Assembly (NCBI GenBank): GCA_003255065.1
Contig: QAOA01003799.1
Span: forward strand, 160,216-224,215
Length of the DNA stretch: 64,000 bases
Origin: Cercis canadensis
Lineage: Eukaryota; Streptophyta; Magnoliopsida; Fabales; Fabaceae
Direction: 5' to 3'
Under the pieces are notes generated by a model, which was not told the origin of the DNA, searched no databases, and saw only the letters and a program-made list of their open reading frames with translations. Positions 53,895 to 64,000 of this stretch are shown here, one piece after another (the stretch's first letter is position 1; every line of letters begins with the position of its first letter). Made by a program: the position numbers and the translations under genes.

Positions 53895-56800
53895 TCACTC
53901 TTTATTATATGTGTTTGCATAGTCTTTGATCCTTCGCTTAAGTTGCTGCAAGCAGAGAAAAGCAGCGTGACCAAGCATACAGAAACATGTAATTTAACTT
54001 GTAACGTTTATGAAAAGACCACCAATGGGATGATTAATATATTTAACAAAAATAATACACTCGCAAAATAAATAAGTAAAGCATTCGCGATCAAGGTCAA
54101 AAAGGATTTTGAATAATCACCTCCAATTCTTCATGAAGCACAACAAATATTCTCTTCAGCCTTTTGTGTCTCTGCAACGAACATAATGTGCAAAGGGTTT
54201 AGAAAATACAAGAACGAACAAAAAAGAGAGACAACATAAGATATTTAGTTCTCAGAGAGCTATACACTTTAGGTCCCACATGAAAGCACTTAACTAAGGA
54301 TACTCAACCAAAATTCTCGAATTCTCAAAACAAACTATGGAAAAAAAAAGTATTTAAGTAACTTTGTTTTGAACACAACAAAAAATGTATCAAGTTAGAC
54401 TACGAAACCATCAGTCAATTACCACTGCCGACGTGCTATATCAGGTTACTATATATGACTATAACTACAAGTAACAACCAGCTTAAACTGTACATAAGAT
54501 TTTTTTTTCTTTGCTAAGAACCTGTATATAAGATTAAAACTAGTGGACTGATTTTGTCTCATACATATGCGCTATCTATAAACTTAAATATTTATTTATA
54601 AAGTGCATTATGACAAACAAATTTTTTATTTTTATTTTTTGGGGGGAGGGGGCAGTGACAGGACACAGCATGACATTTATGATTTAAGGATGAAATTAAA
54701 GAGAAATATACAATGATTACATGTGTCTCACCCATATATGAATAGATAAATAGTATTAACAGTTTCGAAGTTCACCACTCAAGACAGAAAGGCATATTGA
54801 TGAGGTTAGGCAAACAAAACATGATGAGTACAACAAACGGGACTTGTCCGACATTTGAGCACTATGAAAATAGTCCATAGATTAATGGAACCAAATAAAA
54901 CATACCGTTCCACACAGTCGATAGGATTCCTTCAGCTGCCCCAAGATGTTATTATATCTATCCATATCCCTTCCCTTAGCATATTCTAAATCCTTGCCTA
55001 GTTTATGAAACTCATTCCTGCAAATTATGGGTGAGGTCTTAGACAAAACAACAAATAAATAATAAAACTGATTATCTGAAAGAAAAACAATGACACCTAG
55101 ACGCTTACCTGTGACTCTCTAAAATCTTGTTCAAGGAGCAGTAACTGTCATATTTATCACGATACTCCTGCACATATTCTTTATATCTAGCATTGGAAAG
55201 GAAACTTATATCAGATGCCAAAACAATTGGGTGGTTAACTCAGAAAAAGAGCCATAGAAAAATGAGAAGTGTACTAGATTGACGGCTTACTGGGAGAAAG
55301 TCTTTATAGGTCCCTTCAACTCGGGCTCATCCTTCTCGTACTTTGAATACGAGCAACTATTTTCATCTGAAGAAGATTCTCTCCTCTTTTGATCACTGTT
55401 ATTTCTATCTGCAAACACTGAATCCTTTCCTCCATCAACCATCTCTTCCACTGAATTAGATGTTTGTCTTTTACTTTCTTTCATGGAGTGGGAAACTGTT
55501 CCACGTTTAATGTCATGTTGTTTAGGTGCATTTGCAGGTGCTCTTCTATTGCTTTCACCACGGCTTTCCAAATCAATACCTTGGCTCACCCCAGCTTCAT
55601 TATTCCTAAATCTACTACTAATTTCAGCCAATCTGCTAATCTGGGACCCAGCTTCCACAAGATCTGCTTTCAAATGTTGAGGATGAGACTGCACAACTCT
55701 AGAATGAGATCTTGTTGAATCTTCAAAATGATCATCTCCATTCCTCTTTTTATTTGCACTTTCAATATTGTTTGGAAAACTAGAACTTATAAAGGATGGG
55801 GATGGCTTCAATGACTCTAAGTTTGCCTGTAATGAAGGTTTTACTTTAGTAACATCTGAATTCCTGTCATCTGAAGTGTTTGCTGTGTTTTCCAATCGTT
55901 TAAATGAGCTTTTTCTGTCAAATTGCTTTGTGACATGAGTTTCATCAGGAGTGGACTCACGAAGTTCTCCCAACTCCAAGTCAGATAGCTCTCTTTGAAG
56001 AATTCTACCTCTCCCATTAATACCAGGGGACTTATCAGTACCAATTCTGTTGTTGTCCTTAGGCGAAGTTCCCATGTGCAGGTGTGTACCTTGTCTGCCT
56101 TCCTTTAACTTCCCCACCATTTCACCCTGTTTCTGGTAATGAGAATCCATGGACACGAACTGCTTACTTCCATTACTACCTTCCCTGGAATTCCTAGGCA
56201 CCTTTTTCTCAGTAGAATGAACAGCTTCATTTTGGGCATCTCTATGAGATTTATCTTTCGGCATAGAAGAACCTTCACGGACTTGAAAGCTCTTTTCCAA
56301 GTGTTTACTGCTGCGTACTAAGCTTTCACCACGTTTATCAGATTTTTCCAGTGGATCAGGAAGCTTTGCCTGTGAGATTTGATCGAGAGACCTGTGACCT
56401 GATTGAAATAAATCTGAATTAGATTTTCCAGAAAATGCTTGGTTGTTGTATCCTTTCTGTAAGCCAGCATTGGGATTTCCTTGTCTATCAGCTTTATTCA
56501 CCATTTGTATGGTAGGGCCTTTATAAGCATCTTCAGGAAGTCCAACAGGAGACAAACTGTGAGAACTCTCAAACATCTGCACATCCATACCAGAAAGACC
56601 TGGAGCTGTAGTCAAGTTTCCTGATTTTAACTTCTTTGTATGTTTACCTTTTTCATTAAAATTTTTCACATCAGAACCCCTCTTATGTTTACCTTTAGAT
56701 AACCTTTCAGAGCTGTCAGACTGCTCATGCCTAGTGCTATCAGTAACTGTATTTTCCCTTTCATCAAACAAACTTCCTATATAATTTTGGCGTTCCCGTA

Positions 56801-59800
56801 ACTCATAATCAGGTGAAAGGGGTTTTTTCTCTTCTACAGGTTTCCCCCCTCTATTAGCAATGGTAGTAGTAGCTACAACCCTTTCAACTTCTTGTTCTTC
56901 AGGTAAGTCTTTTTCAATCTCAACTGCATCAGATTCATTACCATCTTGCTTCTCATCAATGTCATTCTGCATAGATCTTCCATCAGGAGTTTTTAGTGGA
57001 GTGAGCTCAGAGGCTTCCGTTTTGAGCTTTGATTCCTTTTCATCATCACTTGTCATAATATCTACATCCTCATCAGAAGCCTCCTTGCTGTTTGAAGATG
57101 CATCACTTTCGCTGTCACTACTACTCCCACTCCCTGTTCCAGCAGGACTCCTACTTCTGCTTCTACTATGGCTTCCACTGTCACTTCCACTATCACTGCT
57201 GTCACTTTCACTGTCACTGTCACTTCCACTATCACTAGAGCTCCCTGCCTGCCCTTCACTATGATCAGAACCTTTTCTGTCACCAAAGAAGTCAGGTAAA
57301 ATATGCGGAATATCATCTTTTTCCAATGCTTCTGAAACTTCTCTGGTTTTGGGATTTAATTGCATTTGTTCCTCCAAGTCATCATTAGGGACTTTCTCTT
57401 CGTAGCCTCCCTGTGGAGCTGGTGTTTGGTCTCGAAACTCTTCACGAGCAGGTAGCTGGTGATGGTTGTCTTCAGGAGAACTGCAAACAGAAGATAACTT
57501 TGATTTCCAAATTCCATAAAGAAAATTATTTAACAATTTACCAAATAAAATAAGAGCAACAATGAGGACATCTGTAGTGATTACGTACAGAAACAGGGAC
57601 ACACTTGCAGTCATAATATTTGATGATATTGACTTGTGAAAAAAAATAGGTACCTTCCACTTTCTGACAGAGGTTTCTTGAAGGTTTCCAAATCCACTCC
57701 TGGTTTCAAAATATACCTTCCTGGAGTTTGATAGGTTGCAATCTGATGCACAAGATTAAATGTGAAGATCAGATTGCCAGTGTGTCATAAAACATTTCCT
57801 TAAAAGATCTCCGCCACTTACCCTTTTTATAATAGGCTCAATCTTCTTTATGGAATTTGGGACAGTGTCTCCAACAGCTTTCTCTAGGGCCTATAATCAG
57901 GGGGGAAAAGTAGCTAAGAAGATGAAAGTAGATTAAATAAAAAGTTAACCTGAAGAAGAAATATATATCAGATTCCACTCAACCTTTAAGGTCATTCCAC
58001 TAGGTTTATCGATGAGAAGAGAAATTAACATGCTCTGTAAATCCATTGATTTAGCTCCATTGTTGCCTTTGCCCCCTGGTGTATCCCTCAATGCATTGTT
58101 TGTCCTGGTCGGAATTTCTTTTTCAGAGATAGTAGTAGTATCTTGTTTGACTGGCATCTGTGACGGCACAACATCATCAAGGCTCTTAGAGATATTTACA
58201 GCTCCCAGCGGAGAGGATGCAGCAGGTTGCTCTGGCGGAGATGGAACAGGAGAAGATGACTGTCTGCCTTTGGTAGCAGGTGCTGAAGGCAAACCTGATT
58301 TATAGGCAGATTTTGGGGGGCCTACAACTATAAAGGGTTCCAGACAATACAGATTTAATACATGAACTAACAAAATTATATAGAAAAGCTTTCAGTGCTG
58401 CTAAGTGGAATCATCTAATGATTGATTGAAAGTGTGTCCAAAAAATAAAATCACCTTGAAGAGTTTCCACTTTCCTTTTCTTAACTGCAGCCTCTTTCTT
58501 TTTATTGTAATTCTTCCATGGGGTAGCTGGACACAAAAAATAAAAATATCTTCAAATAGATAGTTCAATATATAAATGTCATCAAGTTAAATAAAATAAA
58601 ACCAGAAGTTTTAGCATGAGATAATCAAGTGGTGATAAGGAAATAACAATGCCCAATATCAGCAAGAAAAATATTCTATTGAGTTTCTCTTGAATTATAG
58701 AATGAAAGTATGGAATTTTCATAAATAAAACAGTATTATCTTACAATCATCTTTATCATATTGTGGATGAAAAATTATTTACCTTCCCAATGGTATGAGA
58801 ATCCCTTTGGAATCCAATTTTTGAAATGTCAAGAGGAGATTTAGGACGATCAGTTAAAGGTGATAAACTTAATTTATGAAGAGTGGGCTCTCCCGTTTTA
58901 CCTAATTATTTATGTCTCCTTTACTATTTTTATTTATAATTCTCAGGGCCTAGAAAAAGTTGAATAAGATGAGTCAAGCATCATTGGTGAAAACATACAG
59001 CAAAGACAGAAGAGAATCCCTGAATAAGTTGTTATTCATCAAAAGAGTGAACAACAACCCAGAAGTTCAATTTTAGTCAATTTGTAAATCAACATACTAT
59101 GGGATTTGGCTCCACTGAAGTGAACCCCATACTTCAGAGAATACAATGGGTCCTTCTTGTTATTTTACATTAAAGGTTCAACTAATCTTTATCCATCCAA
59201 AATCCATCCTATTATCACTCATACCATTTCAGAATTTATAAACATCCAGAAGTTCACAAATTATGAGACACACCAACACAAGCCTGCTCATTCGTCCATC
59301 ATAGATATGTCTCAGAGGACATAAACATAGAAGTTAGTGCAATTGAATATCATGTAACAGCCTGAAAAAATCAAGTAACCAGCAAATTTACTTTATCTCC
59401 AACCCACAGCCAGACAAAAAGGGGGCAACCCATTAAAAGGACATGACTCATTAAGTTCAGACTTCTGCACTATTTCTTCTTCACTAATTCTACCATGATG
59501 CTCATTATCATCACCATTATCTCTATAGCTCAATGAAATCAATGAAACAAATCCATATTCACTCTATCTACCTCTAAAATAACTAGGAGTGCACTCACAG
59601 CATCCACGTAAGTTTAACCATGATGCATAGGTGGCAATCTGCATATCAGGGAAAAGACATAAACCTACATCTGCTGTTTAAATACTTTTGATTGCCAATC
59701 CATGTGAATAATCTGGACCTTTAAGTCAATAGCCAATAAGATCAGGGATAAGTTCACTATCTATAGTGGAGGGTTCACTTTCAGGAGGCTAAATCCATAC

Positions 59801-62800
59801 AGAATAAATTGCACCATAAAAAACCTTAAACAGCTTTCATTTGAAGGCAGGAAGGGGCAAAAAATAGAAGAAGAACTAAACCGTAGTCCTCAGTCACAAA
59901 TCTTGACTATCACAGCAAACCCAACAGAGTAGCAGGGTATGTCTTACTACACATAACATTTCAGGTTTGATCAAACAATTTCACATCCACACTTAAATGA
60001 CACAATCAATATTTAGACTTAAAGAATTGAGAAAGGAGACAAACGTAGAAGAAAAAAGAGAAAAATTACCCTCAACAGCTGCTAATGCCTTTATTTGACT
60101 CTTCATAGATGGGTTCCCAGGCTCTAAGACAATGGCTCTGTAGTAGAAACACAAATTAATGATTTTAGAGCAAATAAAGGCAAGAGATGTCCATCCATCA
60201 TAAAATACTACAAGAAGTGGCACAGCTGCAAATAACCTTTTATATGCTATAACCATGTGGAAAGTAATTTATGAAGTGAAATCACTGAATTGCCATTAAA
60301 TCTTTGCAAACCTATCTCGCTAAGAAAAGATACAGAAGATCAAATCAAGATTTAAGACTACAATTAGATTATTTTCGGAACCAACAAGTTCTGTTAAAAG
60401 TTACTGTCAGCTATTATAGATTTTAAAATTATGTAACAAAAAATCCATTACTTATTTCATCTCATATGAAACCTATCAACCTCTACACAAGTTTTCTAAG
60501 TATCTAACTACATGCTCTTTTTTATATAATAATCTAATCACATCTGAGCAACAATCCTTAAAGCAACAGAATTAAATTCAGGAAAAGCAATTATGTAGCG
60601 AAACTCCACCATCAAGATGTTTAAGCTAAGCTTCAGTAGCATGCCCTAGGAAGTGCTTGTAATTTATAAGAGCTCAAACATATTAATTGACATACGGATT
60701 GATAAACATATACCTTGAAATTTGAAAATACATGTACAATACTAGATTGGATTGTTTACCATCCACCAGTTACCATCTAAAGGATGTCATTAAGCCCAAT
60801 TCTCAACAAGTCTATCACATACACACGTTCTTCTTAAGGAAAATTATTTGATAGCAATAAAAATATCAAGCATATGGAAAGAAAGAAACAGTGACTACGT
60901 GAGATAATAGCAATTGAAGACAAGGAGCATTAAAGGGCCTCAATGCATAATCATGGAGTATGATAGCAAGAAATAAGGAATATCCTCAATAAAAGTCACA
61001 TACTTGCGTGACTTAAGCTTGCGTTCAGCTTCCTCTGACCGCATTTTGACATGATTCTTGGTTGACTCGTCCAAAATACGCTGTACATTCAGCTTGCGCC
61101 AGGCACACCCAGATTCAACAAGCAAACCGTTTCCATCTTCACCACTTTGGCGTTCTTCATATATGTCACACAGGTCACCAAATTCCCTTGACCACGTAAA
61201 TCTAAATTCCTTCCCACCAACATCAATAATCTGGTACAGTAACATGCAATTTACTTCAGATCTAGAATTGCTTAAAATTTAATAGGTTGGCCACACAGAC
61301 ACATAAAAAAGATGGTTGTTATGAACCAAACCTCATGGGGAATTAACTTGCAATGGCAATCCAATTTCAAATACCCCCCCAGGAAAAAAAAAAAAAAACA
61401 GATATAGCCGTGACAGCCAATATTACCATATCTTCAAACATAATGAACAACATGTACAATATAGCCACTTCAAATGTCATGTTTGCTTTGTGTCAAGTAA
61501 CTATCACCAAAATGTGAGAAACTTTCTGCAGTACATGCTGCTATATACAATATCTCTAAACTAGGTCTAGCAATATCTATATAACTACGCAGAATGTGCA
61601 TGCCCTTTAATTCCCAGGAGAGTTGCAGTAAATGATGGTAGGCATAGAAGATATCAAATCAACAAAAGATATTCAATAGAAAGATTATATCAGAGTATAC
61701 GTTACTAATTTGATATTTGATGACAATGAGCTACAAGTAACCTTCAGAATATGAATACAGAGAATTGCTAATATAGGCAGTACTGGCATAAAATACTCTG
61801 GCATTATCAATATTATTTGGAGGCTGCAGATGGCATGTACAACATCACAGCCAACAAAAAGACACACACAAGCTCAAAGCTAGAAAGGGAAAAAATTGTC
61901 CCACAATCAGCATATTAAGGTTGCAGAAGAGGAACTCCACTTAACACAGAATTTTGAATCTCAAACTGCATGTATGATCATATGGTGCATCAATGCCTTT
62001 GAAAGTTCATGCTATGGAGTTTTATATGCTTTTATTCTGGATAAATATTTTGAAAACTCAATGACATAGAGGTCCAAGCGCAATCTCAGAGATTGGAAAC
62101 TGCAAAATCATTATCTAAACCTCCCCTTTCATGTTCGCTGCTGCAGCTTAGAAAACTAAATAATTTGTGGCTAAGAGAAGCTCAATAATCAATCAATAAC
62201 TTGTTCAGTGCGTGCAAGTGAAATTTTCTTTTTCTATAAGCATTTTAGATCTTCACAAAAATTCATAGTCATAGTCAGATAATATACTCTAGCAAGTTAG
62301 CATACTATTCAACATAAAGTTTCCAGTATAATCACCACAATGCTAATCAAAATGTAACATTCCCAAAGAATCCAATAAACTTAAGGGAATGTAAACCCAC
62401 CATCAGATCAATTAAGAGATTAAAAAATTAATGAAAACTACAATAACACTGCCAGAATGCTCAGAAGACAATGAATAATAAGGAAAACAACAACGCTCAG
62501 CTGAAAGCACATTAAGAGCTAAGGGGAACAAAAAAGTGAACATATGAGAAAATCCTATTAACAAAAAATTCATCGAAATAAGCCATGCTCAAAAATTTTA
62601 CTAAGAAACTTACGTTTCCATTGGGATTATGCGGATTAGCGTCAAATTTCATCCTCGCCCTCCCACCCTGCCCCTCTACCCGCTTGATCTCCTCTACCAA
62701 GTCCGGCGCCAGTCTTATGATCATGGCAAATGCGAGGGGATTGTTGCCAGAAACTAGGCTGAATGTCTCCTCCACCGCCGGAGGAGTCGCCGTCGTTGTT

Positions 62801-62949
62801 CGGTCTGCGTTGCGGCCGCGAGGACCGGCGGAGCCACCGATGGATAAGCGGCCACCAGCGGGTCCAGGGGCCCGGTGAGGCGGAGGAGGAGGAAAAGACA
62901 TGCGCTTTGGGCCGCCTCCGCGGCCGAGTTTGGACGTGCCTCCATACAT
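53895..62949 (-). CDS. ELL-like RNA polymerase II elongation factor (occludin/ELL domain)
   Basis: Twelve minus-strand exons give 1226 residues: 62949-62614, 61230-61004, 60137-60070, 58526-58455, 58321-57984, 57890-57822, 57742-57654, 57480-55291, 55186-55109, 55017-54906, 54171-54121 and 53945-53895. A Gly/Pro-rich start (MYGGTSKLGR) leads to an ELL-like N-terminal domain at about 65-210 (GCAWRKLNVQRILDEST). One exon of 2,190 bases codes for residues 400-1130. It is hydrophilic and likely disordered, with a Ser/Asp/Glu patch near 480-535 that runs into an SR-type SHSRSRSRSP. The C-terminal 97 residues form the occludin/ELL coiled domain (SYCSLNKILESHRNEFHKLG, then KRLKRIFVVLHEELEQLKRR). Role by family: stimulates RNA polymerase II elongation in the super elongation complex in animals; the plant complex is less defined. 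MSFPPPPPHR 16 residues later is an alternative start. Confidence 0.87.
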
Positions 62950-64000
62950 GTTCCGTGAATGTCCAGAAGGTGATCGAAACCAGTTATGGCAACGTACGGC
63001 GCACGGAGAATAATAATGGCATCTTTGTTTCTTTCTCTGTTTGACATTGCAATAATAGCCCTCAACTTCTGTGAAATTATTCTTCGGCCAGCTTTTTTTC
63101 GGTCGGCGGAAGAAAATTATGTGGACGAATTTTTTATGTAGTCCTAAACCCGCAAATTTTAGAGAAACAAAAAATTCTCTGTAAAACAATTTTTTTATTT
63201 TATTTTTCTTCAAAATAAGTGTAAATGATTATAAATATAATTCATAAAAATTTAAATATAAAGTTATTAATTGGTTCTACTAGTAAGAGGTTTGAGTAAT
63301 TTATAGGAGATACAAAATTTGATCATTTATATTGTCATATAACAAAAAAAAATTACAAATATATTTATTGTTTCTTATATTTCCAAGTTCCTTTTATTTT
63401 CATTTTCATTTTTTTCTCAACATGCTTATTTATAACAAAAGCAAAAATTACTCATCATCTCAACTAAATGATGGATATTAAGAAGTACTTATCCTTTAAA
63501 GAGATATAAAATACATTATCATATTCAAAATCTAAATTCAGAAGATAAAAGACTCACATTTATAATATATAATATCTTTTATCCCAAATTCACCGTATGT
63601 CTAATGACATGAGTTGCAACTATTTTAACTAAGCGCACCTTCATTTCACCAATATTTTTTAATTTATTTATTTTAAAATGCAACTTGTACCTTTATTTAT
63701 TTCATTGATTTTTATATGCGTTTTGTCATAATAATTTATAATTTTTCTCAATAAATTTTAGAGTTGACTCAATTAATAAGATTGAGTTATGTTGATAAAA
63801 AAAAAAAAAAAAACTTTTCTGTTAAAGTAACTTATCTATCTCATAAATTTTTGTAAAAAAAAAGAATTAACAAATTTTAGAATCGTTCATCATTTTATTG
63901 ATGGTCCGAATGGACCAAGCAAAACAAGAGAAAGTAGTCCAATTAATTATTATCTTTATTTATACTTGGTTAGTTTTGTTAGGATTTTTTTTCATACATT
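62950..64000. other. ELL-like gene leader/promoter and AT-rich right edge
   Basis: 62950 to about 63130 is probably leader and core promoter. The frame is open upstream to 63213, but that sequence is basic and Cys/His-rich without family resemblance, so I treat it as untranslated. Beyond 63130 the DNA is AT-rich, and I see no gene before the window ends. Confidence 0.55.

Noticed and set aside
56860-57264. 134-residue plus-strand frame rich in Ser and Leu
   Set aside because: It is the antisense reading of the Ser/Asp repeat patch of the ELL-like coding exon.
62950-63213. Upstream extension of the ELL-like open frame
   Set aside because: No stop is present, but the composition is basic and Cys/His-rich without resemblance to the family. 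MYGGTSKLGR at 62949 is the natural start.

Overview
This window is nuclear DNA of a dicot plant. The evidence is AT-rich intergenic DNA, genes with many short exons and GT-AG introns, and plant-specific families (F-box/LRR, a cytosolic jacalin-related lectin, a plant anoctamin). No mobile-element coding sequence was recognised. I cannot name the species; a rosid is likely. All exon models were built by eye from frame continuity and splice sites, and every model closes in frame from ATG to stop.

Layout from left to right: (1) 2.3-8.6 kb, two divergently transcribed F-box/LRR genes with the same three-exon, phase-0 architecture. (2) 9.0-20.4 kb, a jacalin-related lectin (+), an intronless ESCRT-III CHMP1 gene (-) and a 16-exon anoctamin/TMEM16 gene (+). 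From memory this trio matches Arabidopsis At1g73040-At1g73030-At1g73020. (3) 21.2-25.0 kb, a small unrecognised basic protein gene (-) and the 60S ribosomal protein eL28 gene (-). One eL28 intron carries four copies of a candidate C/D-box snoRNA, each with exactly 78 nt from box C to box D. (4) 26.3-50.1 kb, a PWWP-domain gene (-), an RWD-domain (RWDD1/Gir2-like) gene (+) and a glutamate-dehydrogenase-like gene (-), which match At1g51745-At1g51730-At1g51720. The dehydrogenase has lost canonical catalytic residues. (5) 53.9-62.9 kb, a 12-exon gene for an ELL-like RNA polymerase II elongation factor with an N-terminal ELL-like region, a long Ser/acidic linker and a C-terminal occludin/ELL domain (-).

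Most genes look like single-copy housekeeping loci: membrane remodelling, lipid/ion membrane protein, translation, chromatin reading, transcription elongation. They are neighbours by ancestry and not a pathway cluster. The most interesting points are the snoRNA array in the eL28 intron, the catalytically altered dehydrogenase, the lectin start codon that forms an exon boundary by itself, and single N characters flanked by direct duplications, which look like unmerged contig overlaps. Intergenic regions are AT-rich, with tandem duplications and one nested foldback (MITE-like) element.
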